DNA from: Furfurilactobacillus milii
GTDB taxonomy: Bacteria; Bacillota; Bacilli; Lactobacillales; Lactobacillaceae
Assembly (NCBI RefSeq): GCF_021654115.1
Contig: NZ_JAIWJF010000001.1
Coordinates: 1 to 64,000 of the forward strand
Direction of reading: 5' to 3'
DNA: 64,000 nt
How positions within the stretch are numbered: the first letter of the stretch is position 1; each line of letters begins with the position of its first letter. The position numbers and the translations under genes were made by a program. This document shows, one piece after another, positions 53,901-61,188 of the stretch. The notes under the pieces are model-generated. The model was not told where the DNA came from. It searched no databases and saw only the letters and a list, made by a program, of their open reading frames with translations.

Positions 53901-54221
53901 ACAACATTTGAAGCTATCGCTACCTTGCCTGACGGAAGCACAAAAACAGCGACCGTTAACGGTGATGGTTCCTATTCAATTGATACTGGTACACTAGCCG
54001 CTGGTCAGCAAATCAACGTGAAGATTCAGGCAACCAATGGCGATAACACCAAAGATAGTTTGCCAACAGGTATCGTTGTTGACCAAGCCGACCCAAGTAA
54101 TCCGTTGGACGGCTATACTGTTAATGTCCCAACCGTCGATCCAGCTGTAGAAGGCAACACTTCAATTGACGGTAATGCCAACATCAACCCTGGTTACCCT
54201 GAAGGATGGAACCACGTTTAA
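50955..54221 (+). CDS. large repeat surface protein, N-terminal part (frameshifted in repeat 8)
   Basis: The ORF gives 1088 residues. A long basic n-region and signal peptide (cleaved near ALADT, about residue 60) are followed by an unrecognised domain of about 270 residues rich in Val, Leu, Asn and Ala (about 60-330). Then come ~100-residue repeats of a bacterial Ig-like type, each opening like DGYTVNAPTVNPAKAGD and holding PDGTTFKAIATLPDG and VKLQAVNGDNTKD. Repeats 1-7 are complete. In repeat 8 the frame runs out at YPEGWNHV and a stop. GAAAGGAG is 8 bases before the ATG. The rest of the protein continues in the +1 frame. Confidence 0.85.
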   Translation: MSKTKASTQSPKKVSKKSPSESRANFKRNLRRSIYVCGATLMLLSASVPSGVALADTINEPQTTRQARAGLADVSLLSNGQMTTNKANPQAKNAQGNYDLDLSYTGTGVADVGLATKKIMVFGLASELRGKVVGGANIAVDAALTDINLSKIPGVSAEVALVQTALSALGTGSPELKAVQNALNRLTSAQPLGNYQANVAGTVSSDRITADVTDGLGNYVKSQTGLIIADVQNALNALPASNPLTATLRGALQALLNVLNPIIGVSSNLLNNLLNVNLLGHTTARLTTTVSEPTAANTKVYGVLSSNGAVDIDLLSSEGDTVDLQFAVTPQNPLENYTVATPTLNPATAGDTSVSGNATLTEPIPDGTTFKAIATLPGGSTVTSDVVVNGNHASFNVDTGKLTAGQEVSVKLQAINGSNTKDGGAASVVVHDVDPTNPLQNYTINVPNLDPATAGDTSISGNVAIAEGMPNGTTFKAIAALPGGGTAEGTVTVNNGTGTFTINTGQLNANDVLSVKVQAENGGYTKDGLPRSVTVQAEDPFKDYTVAAPSVDPANDGDATIKGNANLNKPYPSGTTFTAIATLPGGIEKTADVNPDGSYTINSGGLTEGEDISVRIQAKNGAATKNSAGTDITVGKAVVTNPIADYDVTTPTLTTPKNGETSVSGTATLTEPIPAGTTFKAVATLPSGRPVTGDVTVKDGQASFTIETGSLRTGQEISVKLQAVNGDNTKDGSPATTTVVANAFDDYTVNSPEVNPAKAGDTTITGNANLNTPYPDGTTFTAIATLPGGVQQTAEINPDGTYTIDSGTLAAGEAISVKIQAKNGDATKDSTPTDMTVSEAENPLADYEVATPTFVTPKNGDTSVSGSAVLTAPVPKGTTFKAILTLPDNTTKTVDANVDGVNATFTADTGTLTTGQVVSAKLQAVNGDNTKDGAEASTTVEATNPANPLDGYTVNAPTVNPAKAGEITVTGNANFNTPIPDGTTFEAIATLPDGSTKTATVNGDGSYSIDTGTLAAGQQINVKIQATNGDNTKDSLPTGIVVDQADPSNPLDGYTVNVPTVDPAVEGNTSIDGNANINPGYPEGWNHV

Positions 54222-55617
54222 GGCTATTGCTACCTTACCAGATGGTTCAACCAAAACCGTCAACGCAACGGTTAGCGGCGACAAAGCCACGTTCACAGTC
54301 GATACAGGTGCCTTATCTACTGGCCAAATCGTGTCTGTCAAACTGCAAGCTGTAAACGGAGATTATACGAAAGACAGTTCCCCTGCTTCCGTAACAGTTG
54401 AAGCCGGTGACCCAACCAACCCAACAAATCCACTGGATGGTTATAACGTTGGCACACCGACCGTAAACCCCGCTAAGGGCGGCGATACCAGCGTGACTGG
54501 GAACGCCAACATTACGACACCAGTACCAGACGGCACCACATTTACCGCTATCGCAACATTACCAGATGGCTCAACAAAGACTGGTACTGTGAACCCCGAT
54601 GGTTCCTTTAACATCGATACTGGTGCCCTGACACCTGGTCAAACAGTGAGTGTCAAAATTGTCGCTACCAATGGTGAGAACACTAAGGATAGCGCACCCG
54701 TTTCAATCACTGTTAGTCAGCCAAATGCAACAAATCCACTGGATGATTACAACGTGGGAACACCGACCGTCAATCCAGTTAATACCGGTGACACTGCGGT
54801 AACTGGGAATGCCAACATCACAACACCAGTACCAGATGGGACAACGTTTACCGCAGTTGTAACGTTGCCTGATGGCTCAACCAAAACTGCGCCAGTGAAT
54901 GCAGACGGTAGCTTCTCCATTCCAATTGACGGTTTAACTGCTGGTCAAACACTATCCGTTAAGATTGTGGCCGCTAATGGCGACAACACTAAGGACAGTA
55001 CACCAGTGAACGTTACAGTTGGTAGCGGTCAGCCCGGCACACCTGGTAACCCAGGCACTGGGAATAACGGTGGTTCAGGTAACACTGGATCGGGTAACAC
55101 CGGTGGATCTGGAAACACTGGCTCTGGTACTACCGGAACTGGCAACGGTCAAGGATCAAGTGGACAAACATCCTCCGGCAACGGTGGAACAGGCGCAACC
55201 GGATCTGGTTCCACAGGCTCCGGCACTGCTTCTGGCACCGCAGGTCAAACGAGTCGTTCAGGATCAGCCATGACAGGTCAAGGCGGTTCAGGTTCTGGTA
55301 ACACTGGCTCAGGAACAACAGGTTCAAAAACAACCGACTCAAGCATGACTGGTACAACTGGTACCAACGGGGCCGGCTCAAACGGACGCTCTGTAACAAG
55401 TGGTACCGTTAATGGAACACGTGCCATTGCTCCTCAATCAGGTAGTGGCACCACCTCAGGCCGTTCAGGATCTCAAACGACTAGTCAGACGCAACGTGAT
55501 AAATCAGGCGTTCTCCCACTGACAGATCAGCAACGCGCTACTGTTGCTTCAATCCTCGGTGCTAGCTTACTGATTGGCGCAATTGCCGCCGCTTACCGCT
55601 TTATCAGAAAACGGTAG
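54166..55617 (+). CDS. large repeat surface protein, C-terminal part (displaced frame)
   Basis: Continues the same protein from about 54205: the end of repeat 8, repeats 9 and 10, a Gly/Ser/Thr-rich linker (about 54990-55490) and a C-terminal anchor LPLTDQQR, hydrophobic helix and FIRKR tail. The first codons of this open frame (54166-54204) overlap the upstream frame and are not real. It has no ribosome site, so without frame correction it should not be made. LPLTD has the LPXT core of a sortase signal but aspartate in place of glycine. Confidence 0.78.
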   Translation: MTVMPTSTLVTLKDGTTFKAIATLPDGSTKTVNATVSGDKATFTVDTGALSTGQIVSVKLQAVNGDYTKDSSPASVTVEAGDPTNPTNPLDGYNVGTPTVNPAKGGDTSVTGNANITTPVPDGTTFTAIATLPDGSTKTGTVNPDGSFNIDTGALTPGQTVSVKIVATNGENTKDSAPVSITVSQPNATNPLDDYNVGTPTVNPVNTGDTAVTGNANITTPVPDGTTFTAVVTLPDGSTKTAPVNADGSFSIPIDGLTAGQTLSVKIVAANGDNTKDSTPVNVTVGSGQPGTPGNPGTGNNGGSGNTGSGNTGGSGNTGSGTTGTGNGQGSSGQTSSGNGGTGATGSGSTGSGTASGTAGQTSRSGSAMTGQGGSGSGNTGSGTTGSKTTDSSMTGTTGTNGAGSNGRSVTSGTVNGTRAIAPQSGSGTTSGRSGSQTTSQTQRDKSGVLPLTDQQRATVASILGASLLIGAIAAAYRFIRKR

Positions 55618-55670
55618 CCTTAAAACAATAACGAGTTGCAGACATTAATGTATTAATATTCAGAATTTCA

Positions 55671-55727
55671 AAAGCAAGTCATCTCGGCGTTTAGACCACA
55701 TCGCTGAAATGACTTGCTTTATTTTGC
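55671..55727 (+). terminator. terminator of the repeat surface protein gene
   Basis: AAAGCAAGTCAT and ATGACTTGCTTT form a perfect outer stem, with CGGCG/CGCTG continuing it, then TATTTTG. Confidence 0.8.
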
Positions 55728-55786
55728 TAAACCCTAGGAATAAATTGAACGTGCTACATTAAAAAATAAAGGAGCAACTCGACATC

Positions 55787-55972
55787 ATGGAAAAAACAGA
55801 TTGTAAAATGTACGCTTGGGGCAACATATTCAAGCTGACGGTAGAAAATCAGGATAAAGTTTTACCTATCAGTGTTAATGTCTACCCCAAGGTGAATCCA
55901 GAAACCGGTGAGGTCACCTTCTTTGTTGATCCAGAGCAATTCGACAAAATGGCCCAGCACGGGTTGCACTAG
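55787..55972 (+). CDS. small hypothetical protein
   Basis: A 61-residue soluble protein, MEKTDCKMYAWGNIFKL onward, acidic to neutral, with no membrane segment or known motif. An AAAGGAG site lies 12 bases before the ATG, somewhat far. It stands alone after the surface protein terminator. Codon use looks normal for the window. Function unknown. Confidence 0.6.
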   Translation: MEKTDCKMYAWGNIFKLTVENQDKVLPISVNVYPKVNPETGEVTFFVDPEQFDKMAQHGLH

Positions 55973-56127
55973 CATCATCTGTCTAACTAACTCATCAAGA
56001 ATGTTTAACGTCCCCTCAGGATCGCTGCAATCGTGGCAACTACTGGACTACCAAATTTAGTGATTAAAACAAACAGCGCTGTCTTCAACGATTAATACTT
56101 GGTTTTCCATGTTCATCCCCACGATCA

Positions 56128-57819
56128 TTAAAATCTATTACCATGACGCGTTCGCAAACGAGCATGGGCAAACGAACGTTGTCGCCGCCTAATACTCAAG
56201 CTCATCGCAAATACGGTAGCCATTGAAACGAGCACACTAATTCGTTGCAATGCTGTCCCAGCGTAACCAACGGCCACGTTTCCAGAACCCGTGACATTTA
56301 ACTCGGTCATGCCCGTACCACTTTCCTTAGTGGTCACAAACTGATGGTCCAGCGTATTCACCGCCTGCATGCCTTTATAATAAACCAATGGCAGGCTTAT
56401 TTTGGCGTGTCTTTGAGAATCGTGGACAACGTAATGAAATTCAACATGCCCATCAGACGCTTTGGCCGCTGTAACGGTCACATCTTCGTTATTGTAAACG
56501 AGTGTCCGGTGTTTGTTAGACAAAATTTTATTGTATGACAACGTCTTAGGCAGGTATTCATGACCAGCGCCAATGTAATATGAATCGATCTTATTGAAAC
56601 TATTCTCCGCTTCAACTCGTTGTGGAGATGCGGCTACTGTTTTCATGCCTAATTGCAGTCCTAATAATACAAGGACGCTGATGCTCATTGGCACAATAAT
56701 ATTGGTGGCTCTCTTAAATGACAGGCCATATTGCAAATCAGATAAATTGTAACTAACTAATAAACTAATAATCGAAAATAACCGCCATGGAAATTGTAAC
56801 GTATTAAACATTGTGTGATTTAATAAAGCCCACGGGAACACACTCGTGGTCATTACCAACATAGCCACAGCAATAACGGCCAAACGACGGTTGTGGTGCT
56901 GCTTTAGCGCCAATCCTAAACCAACAAGGCTGCCGATAAAAATAACTGGTCCAACATTGACCGTGTTGGCGTGAAAAACCTGGTTTGTCAGCGAATTCAT
57001 CACCAGATTCATGGGAGAGACTGCTTCTTTTGAAATGTAAACCAGCGGCGTTGACGTCACTTGAAAAGTTTGCGACATTAGCTGTTCGCCAACGGGAACT
57101 AGATAGGCTGACAATAAAAGAATCGCTGTTATGGCAGCAGCGCCAACAGCTAAGAGCGTCCGTTTGGTCACAAACGTCTGCCAGTGAGTGAACGCGTAAA
57201 TAACGCAGAACAACCCCATCATTTCGAGTGATAGCATGTGTGAATAGCCCACTGCCGTCATGCTAAGTGCAAGCCACAACCATGCCCGTTTGTCGCCGTG
57301 ATTCAGCTTAACTAGGCTCGCCAAAACCAAGGGGAAGAAAACCATTGCCATTGCCTCACCCATGTCTTGCCGACTAAACAAATCTTGAAGATGATAGGTG
57401 CTTAAGCCATATAGGAGTGCAAACATAACGCTGCGCACACGCGAGAGACCCATTTGACGACCAGCAAACTCTGTCGTCGCAAATGTTGCCCACAAAATTC
57501 CAATCAATGTTCCAAAGTAAACTTGTGCGGAGCTAAAACCGATCAATCTAAACAGCGCTGGCACATACAAAAATAGAGTCGGATAAAACAGACTCGCCGC
57601 ATACCCGTAGCCGCCTGCAAAGTACGTATCAACGCGCGGTAACAAATCACCATGTTTTAACGCTTCATACAGACTTTCAATTCGGTTTTGATGAAAATGA
57701 TAATCTCCTGTCGCAAACACCTGGTTTCCGTGAACCAACGCCGCAAACAACATCATGCTTAAGATTACAAAACCCACTTCAACAAGCAACGTTACCTGCC
57801 ACCCAGATTTTTTAATCAT
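56128..57819 (-). CDS. PTPS-related multi-helix membrane protein (putative GT-C-like)
   Basis: A 563-residue membrane protein resembling the 6-pyruvoyl-tetrahydropterin-synthase-related membrane family, which has a GT-C/YfhO-like layout and no known enzymatic proof. After helix one, the extracellular loop holds GDYHFHQNRI, the acidic/histidine motif typical of the family, followed by about ten helices and a C-terminal extracellular beta domain before a last helix. A role in transferring or modifying cell-surface glycans is inferred. AAAAAGAG touches the first ATG (57828) and is spaced 9 bases from the ATG at 57819, which is therefore preferred. Confidence 0.75.
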   Translation of the reverse strand: MIKKSGWQVTLLVEVGFVILSMMLFAALVHGNQVFATGDYHFHQNRIESLYEALKHGDLLPRVDTYFAGGYGYAASLFYPTLFLYVPALFRLIGFSSAQVYFGTLIGILWATFATTEFAGRQMGLSRVRSVMFALLYGLSTYHLQDLFSRQDMGEAMAMVFFPLVLASLVKLNHGDKRAWLWLALSMTAVGYSHMLSLEMMGLFCVIYAFTHWQTFVTKRTLLAVGAAAITAILLLSAYLVPVGEQLMSQTFQVTSTPLVYISKEAVSPMNLVMNSLTNQVFHANTVNVGPVIFIGSLVGLGLALKQHHNRRLAVIAVAMLVMTTSVFPWALLNHTMFNTLQFPWRLFSIISLLVSYNLSDLQYGLSFKRATNIIVPMSISVLVLLGLQLGMKTVAASPQRVEAENSFNKIDSYYIGAGHEYLPKTLSYNKILSNKHRTLVYNNEDVTVTAAKASDGHVEFHYVVHDSQRHAKISLPLVYYKGMQAVNTLDHQFVTTKESGTGMTELNVTGSGNVAVGYAGTALQRISVLVSMATVFAMSLSIRRRQRSFAHARLRTRHGNRF

Positions 57820-58019
57820 TTCGCTCATCTCTTTTTAAATTGATTTGCCAACTGCGACTTGTATCTAAGCTTAATTTGAGCGCGCCAGGCTTAAAAGTAC
57901 TTAAACCTGAAAGAAACATGAGAGAATCTCAGAAAAATTTACCAAGAGTATAACTACTTTTATTAATCCTCGCGATTTTTTCATATCGTGCTTGCGTATG
58001 TTATCTGTAATCAAATAAA

Positions 58020-58048
58020 TTGACTTGGTGAGTTTTACAAAATATAGT
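58020..58048 (+). promoter_or_regulatory. promoter of the toxin-antitoxin pair
   Basis: TTGACT (58020-58025), 17-base spacer, TATAGT (58043-58048), about 40 bases before the antitoxin start. The rest of 57820-58019 shows nothing. Confidence 0.6.
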
Positions 58049-58089
58049 AAGGACGTAAGATGTAAGACATGATTAACGGAGGCAGTTCA

Positions 58090-58371
58090 ATGACCAAAAA
58101 TAATTTTGAATCCCTTACGACGCGACTCTCCAGCAAAGGCCAGGTAGTCATCCCTGCCGAAGTCAGAAAACAACTCGGGTTATCTGTTGGGGATCAGCTT
58201 TCTGTCGATATTGACAAAAATAATAATATTGTTTTGAAAAGCCGACCGACCCCTCTCGAGTGGCACGACCTCATCAAAAATATTCCTATTGAGGATGTTG
58301 ATATTGATAAAGAGGGTCATTATGATGCTCACAAATCACCACACTTTGACGAATGGATGCGTGAAAAATAA
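58090..58371 (+). CDS. AbrB/MazE-type antitoxin
   Basis: A 93-residue protein with an N-terminal swapped-hairpin AbrB DNA-binding domain (TTRLSSKGQVVIPAEVRKQLGL) and an acidic, probably unstructured C-terminal half that would bind the toxin. It should repress its own operon and neutralise the downstream toxin. GGAGG is 7 bases before the ATG at 58090; an earlier ATG (58069) precedes that site and is rejected. Stop and toxin start overlap by one base (TAATG). Confidence 0.85.
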   Translation: MTKNNFESLTTRLSSKGQVVIPAEVRKQLGLSVGDQLSVDIDKNNNIVLKSRPTPLEWHDLIKNIPIEDVDIDKEGHYDAHKSPHFDEWMREK

Positions 58372-58715
58372 TGACTAACATCCATCCAATGCAGCTCTAC
58401 ATTGCAAACGTCCCTTTCGATGAAGGTCATATTTCAAAAGTTCGGCCAGCATTGGTTATTGAGGTAACCGCTCAGCGAGTGATTGTTTTTAAAATCACCA
58501 GCCAGCATTCTAATAAGTCAGATTTTATACAACGGTTGTATTATCCAATCAAACAATGGCAATTAGCAGGGCTAAATGAGCCATCCTATGTTGATACACA
58601 TCGGGCTTATGCTTTAACGCGTGAACGTGTTTTTGCATATCGTCCAATTGGTGAACTGACCTTGCTAGACGTCGTTAACTTATCTACATTTCTCAAACAG
58701 CAGCACTTTCTTTAG
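58371..58715 (+). CDS. MazF/PemK-type toxin
   Basis: A 114-residue protein of the PemK/MazF family of ribonuclease toxins. The opening MQLYIANVPFDEGHISKVRPALVIE corresponds to the family start (beta strands with a charged loop and the RPALV signature), followed by a conserved TSQ. The canonical arginine and threonine positions can be placed only roughly by eye. Translation is coupled to the antitoxin. It could stabilise the locus or act in stress; which is unknown. Confidence 0.78.
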   Translation: MTNIHPMQLYIANVPFDEGHISKVRPALVIEVTAQRVIVFKITSQHSNKSDFIQRLYYPIKQWQLAGLNEPSYVDTHRAYALTRERVFAYRPIGELTLLDVVNLSTFLKQQHFL

Positions 58716-58766
58716 CGATTTTATTCCTACCATAATCAGCTTTACCAATCCTTACGATTTAACTAC

Positions 58767-58794
58767 TTGTATCCGCCAGTAGAAATGCTAGAAT
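58767..58794 (+). promoter_or_regulatory. promoter of the small membrane protein gene
   Basis: TTGTAT (58767-58772), 16-base spacer, TAGAAT (58789-58794). Just downstream TTAACG-N5-CGTTAA (near 58805-58821) is a possible operator. Confidence 0.4.
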
Positions 58795-58853
58795 TTGGGC
58801 ACAGTTAACGAAATGCGTTAATTGACACGTTTAAAATTTAGGAGGGTTCCTCA

Positions 58854-59039
58854 ATGGGACTATTAATTGGACTGGCCATCTTACTGATTTTTGGGCGGTT
58901 CATCGGCAAGGCTGTTTTCTGGATTTTGGGTACGCTGGTCGTGGTCGCAGGATTTGTTTTCTTCGCCCACATCGCCATTTGGTTAGTGCTCATCTTCTTA
59001 GCCATCGGCGGACTGTCGTTTCTCGGCCGCAGTTTCTAA
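58854..59039 (+). CDS. small hydrophobic membrane protein
   Basis: A 61-residue protein with two or three transmembrane segments (MGLLIGLAILLIFGRFIGK onward). It begins 7 bases after a strong AGGAGGG and is followed by its own terminator, so it is probably real. Similar tiny membrane proteins occur in lactobacilli; no function can be given. Confidence 0.65.
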   Translation: MGLLIGLAILLIFGRFIGKAVFWILGTLVVVAGFVFFAHIAIWLVLIFLAIGGLSFLGRSF

Positions 59040-59064
59040 CACAAAACTGATTTAAACTACAAAT

Positions 59065-59120
59065 ACAACGCCACGGTCTCTGCCAGTCTCTATGCTGGTC
59101 GGAACCGTGACGTTGTTTTT
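59065..59120 (+). terminator. terminator of the small membrane protein gene
   Basis: ACAACG-CACGGT pairs with ACCGTG-CGTTGT, inner CCAG/CTGG, followed by TTTTT. Confidence 0.82.
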
Positions 59121-59208
59121 CGTTAAGATAGATTTCATGCATTTATCGTCCTGCCCACGTACAATAAAGGCATTCGATATTATCAAACTGAAATTGGAGA
59201 ATTAACTT

Positions 59209-59460
59209 ATGATTGAATTTCGCTATGACACACAATGTTTAATTGACGGTCACGACCTTGACGAGGATAAAATTGACGCCTACATTAAAGCTCATTTCAA
59301 AGGTGACAGTTTGATTGCCGTTGGCGATAGCAACCTCATTAAAATTCACTTTCACACCAACGAACCATGGGACATTCTAAAGTACTGCGCCTCACTAGGT
59401 GAAATTTTCGACATTGTCGTTGAGGATATGGATCGGCAATCACGAGGATTGAAGGGATAG
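59209..59460 (+). CDS. stand-alone domain related to FakA/YloV middle region
   Basis: An 83-residue protein matching one domain of the dihydroxyacetone-kinase-like / fatty acid kinase FakA (YloV) family. FRYDTQCLIDGHDLDED and GDSLIAVGDSNLIKIHFHTNEP correspond to the central region of those ~550-residue proteins. Neither the ATP-binding DhaL domain nor the C-terminal DegV-like part is present. Similar small proteins are annotated as kinase to dihydroxyacetone kinase. It is monocistronic between two terminators. It may be a regulatory relic or an independently useful domain. Confidence 0.75.
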   Translation: MIEFRYDTQCLIDGHDLDEDKIDAYIKAHFKGDSLIAVGDSNLIKIHFHTNEPWDILKYCASLGEIFDIVVEDMDRQSRGLKG

Positions 59461-59479
59461 CCGTCAGTTTGAACAGTTG

Positions 59480-59522
59480 AAAATAGCAGTTGCCAGAACT
59501 AAAAACTGACAACTGCTATTTT
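59480..59522. terminator. bidirectional terminator
   Basis: AAAATAGCAGTTG and CAACTGCTATTTT form a perfect 13-bp stem with A and T ends between two convergent genes. Confidence 0.82.
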
Positions 59523-59549
59523 GTGTTTATTAGACCGCCCCAAAACTAA

Positions 59550-59933
59550 CTATTTACGTGAAGCAAAAACTCGTTTGGCTACTGCGACTGCATTTAACAC
59601 CTTTGGAAACCCAACGTATGGCAAGCACTGAATGAAACTTTCGACAACTTCCTGCTTAGTCAGCCCAACGTTAAGGCAGCCATTAATGTGAACCTCTAAT
59701 TGTGCAGCCGTGTCTCCCTGCGTCAATAAACTCGTGACCGTGATCATTTCACGCTGCTTGAGATCAAGCCCTGACCGTGAATAAATGTCACCAAACGCAA
59801 ATTCTTCAATGTACGTCGCAATATCTGGCGCCACATCTGCCAATCCTAACATGACATTTGTCGCCGCTTCTGCATCAACCTCCTGCAATTTTGCTTGGCC
59901 ACGTTTCAAACGACTATTTTCATTTTCTGGCAT
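59550..59933 (-). CDS. carboxymuconolactone decarboxylase family protein
   Basis: A 127-residue all-helical protein of the CMD/AhpD superfamily. The core SGLDLKQREMITVTSLLTQGD and EVHINGCLNVGLTKQEVVE is typical. The CxxC of AhpD peroxidase partners is not present (only one cysteine in HINGC and one in IQCLP), so redox function is doubtful. AAAGGGAG is 9 bases before the ATG at 59933. It is divergent from a MerR regulator, whose operator lies in its promoter, so induction by that regulator is expected. Confidence 0.88.
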   Translation of the reverse strand: MPENENSRLKRGQAKLQEVDAEAATNVMLGLADVAPDIATYIEEFAFGDIYSRSGLDLKQREMITVTSLLTQGDTAAQLEVHINGCLNVGLTKQEVVESFIQCLPYVGFPKVLNAVAVAKRVFASRK

Positions 59934-59967
59934 CAATATAAGCTCCCTTTCCCTTAAGATTGGGATA

Positions 59968-59998
59968 AGCCTACTATCTGGAGTTAACTCCATGTCAA
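59968..59998 (-). promoter_or_regulatory. MerR-type promoter with 19-base spacer and palindrome
   Basis: Minus strand: TTGACA (59993-59998), 19-base spacer, TAGGCT (59968-59973). The spacer holds the perfect palindrome GGAGTTAACTCC (59980-59991). An overlong spacer with a central palindrome is the signature of MerR-activated promoters, and a MerR gene is divergent. Confidence 0.78.
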
Positions 59999-60064
59999 CT
60001 AAAGTTTTACACTTTCTCTAGGATGACAACTGTTCTAGACCAAAATTATCTTAGGTGGGGAAAT

Positions 60065-60433
60065 ATGTACAGTATTGGTGAGTTTTCAAAACTAGTCGGG
60101 ATGCCGACCGACACGTTACGTTATTACGAGAAGCTCGATCTCATCACGCCTGCTCGCTCCCACACCAACAAACGTGAATACTCTGACGCGGATATTCAAT
60201 GGATTGCGTTTATCAAACGACTTAAAAGCACTGGCATGCCAATGAAACAGATTCAAGCCTACGCTCAGTTGCGTGATATTGGTGACGCCACCATCGATGA
60301 ACGGCTGGATCTCTTAGCTAAGCAGCGACTACGTTTGAAAGGCCAACAACAGTTGATTCAGCAACATCTCGATTTTCTAGATCAAAAAATCGACAGTTAC
60401 CACCAACGAAAACAACAGCTCAATCAAAACTAG
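60065..60433 (+). CDS. MerR family transcriptional regulator
   Basis: A 122-residue regulator. The N-terminal winged helix MYSIGEFSKLVGMPTDTLRYYEKLDL is classic MerR, followed by a wing and a C-terminal coiled coil rich in Gln and Leu. It has no cysteines, so it probably senses an organic or electrophilic compound rather than a metal. It belongs with short regulators of the AdhR/NmlR-like type. GGGG sits just before the ATG at 60065; 14 upstream codons are left out. Its target is the divergent CMD-family gene. Confidence 0.88.
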   Translation: MYSIGEFSKLVGMPTDTLRYYEKLDLITPARSHTNKREYSDADIQWIAFIKRLKSTGMPMKQIQAYAQLRDIGDATIDERLDLLAKQRLRLKGQQQLIQQHLDFLDQKIDSYHQRKQQLNQN

Positions 60434-60461
60434 GTATTAAACAAAAACTCTGGGAAATTAC

Positions 60462-60776
60462 ATGCTCATTTTTATGCGCCGTTTGATCGGCATCTATGCA
60501 CTGATTTATCTCATTTTGCCTTGGTTCAATGTCCGCAAAGGCGGTTGGGCCGGCGCCATTACAACGGTTATTGGTTCACTATTCCTGTTGGCCGCAGTGG
60601 GCGATTTTCCCACTAACGCAACGATTCCATTTTTAGTAATCGGCATGGTATTGATTTCAAGCGGTGCATTACTGGCAGGACAGCGAATGTTTGGTGCTGA
60701 TATTCATTGGTCACATCATCTGCTTCGCCTCGCCGTTGAAATCGTCTTGCTTGTCCTGTTTATCATTGCAAGCTAA
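60462..60776 (+). CDS. hypothetical membrane protein
   Basis: A 104-residue protein with four hydrophobic segments (ALIYLILPWF, GAITTVIGSLFLLAAVG, FLVIGMVLISSGALLAG, LAVEIVLLVLFIIAS). It follows the MerR gene by 28 bases and may be on its transcript. The ribosome site is weak (GGGAAA), and an ATG four codons later is possible. Family not recognised. Confidence 0.6.
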   Translation: MLIFMRRLIGIYALIYLILPWFNVRKGGWAGAITTVIGSLFLLAAVGDFPTNATIPFLVIGMVLISSGALLAGQRMFGADIHWSHHLLRLAVEIVLLVLFIIAS

Positions 60777-60780
60777 ATAC

Positions 60781-60826
60781 AAAAAGCTTCTAAACTAGCC
60801 TGATTGACTAGCTTAGAAGTTTTTTT
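60781..60826. terminator. bidirectional terminator overlapping the 3' end of the FeS-like gene
   Basis: AAAAAGCTTCTAAACTAG pairs with CTAGCTTAGAAGTTTTTTT, with one mismatch. It serves the plus-strand membrane protein and includes the stop codon of the convergent gene (60813-60815). Confidence 0.8.
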
Positions 60827-61175
60827 GTTCGTTTAAATTAACTAGATCCAAACTTGATTCCATAATCTGTTGATCACTTTGTAATTCAAACCGATTTTGG
60901 ACAGGCTTGTACGTGATTTTCATGTGCTCGTCTAAGTAGACTTCTGTCACATCGGTAAAGTAAACCGGCCCCAACGACGTTTGGAAATGTTTAGTAAAAG
61001 AACTGGGCACTTTCGTCTTTGGGCAAATGAACAACTGATACATTAACCCATTTTCTTTCAAATACGGTGACAACGGACCAATACCATCATCCAAATCCAG
61101 CAAAAGCGCGTCATCGTCTGTCATTTTTGACGCGAGTTTTGTTTGCGCCTCATCCGAAAATACAAGATCCATCAT
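60813..61175 (-). CDS. iron-sulfur cluster biosynthesis family protein (FeS_biosyn-like)
   Basis: A 120-residue protein of the HesB-like FeS_biosyn family. The fold segments VFSDEAQTKLAS, ALLLDLDDGIGPLS and PVYFTDVTEVYLDEHMKI are recognisable. The three cysteines of A-type Fe-S carriers are missing (only one cysteine, in FICPKT), as in the Lactobacillus/Bacillus YqkB-like branch, so cluster binding is doubtful. AAGGAGGGATAA precedes the ATG. It follows the GNAT gene by 13 bases. Confidence 0.8.
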   Translation of the reverse strand: MMDLVFSDEAQTKLASKMTDDDALLLDLDDGIGPLSPYLKENGLMYQLFICPKTKVPSSFTKHFQTSLGPVYFTDVTEVYLDEHMKITYKPVQNRFELQSDQQIMESSLDLVNLNEQKNF

Positions 61176-61188
61176 TTATCCCTCCTTT

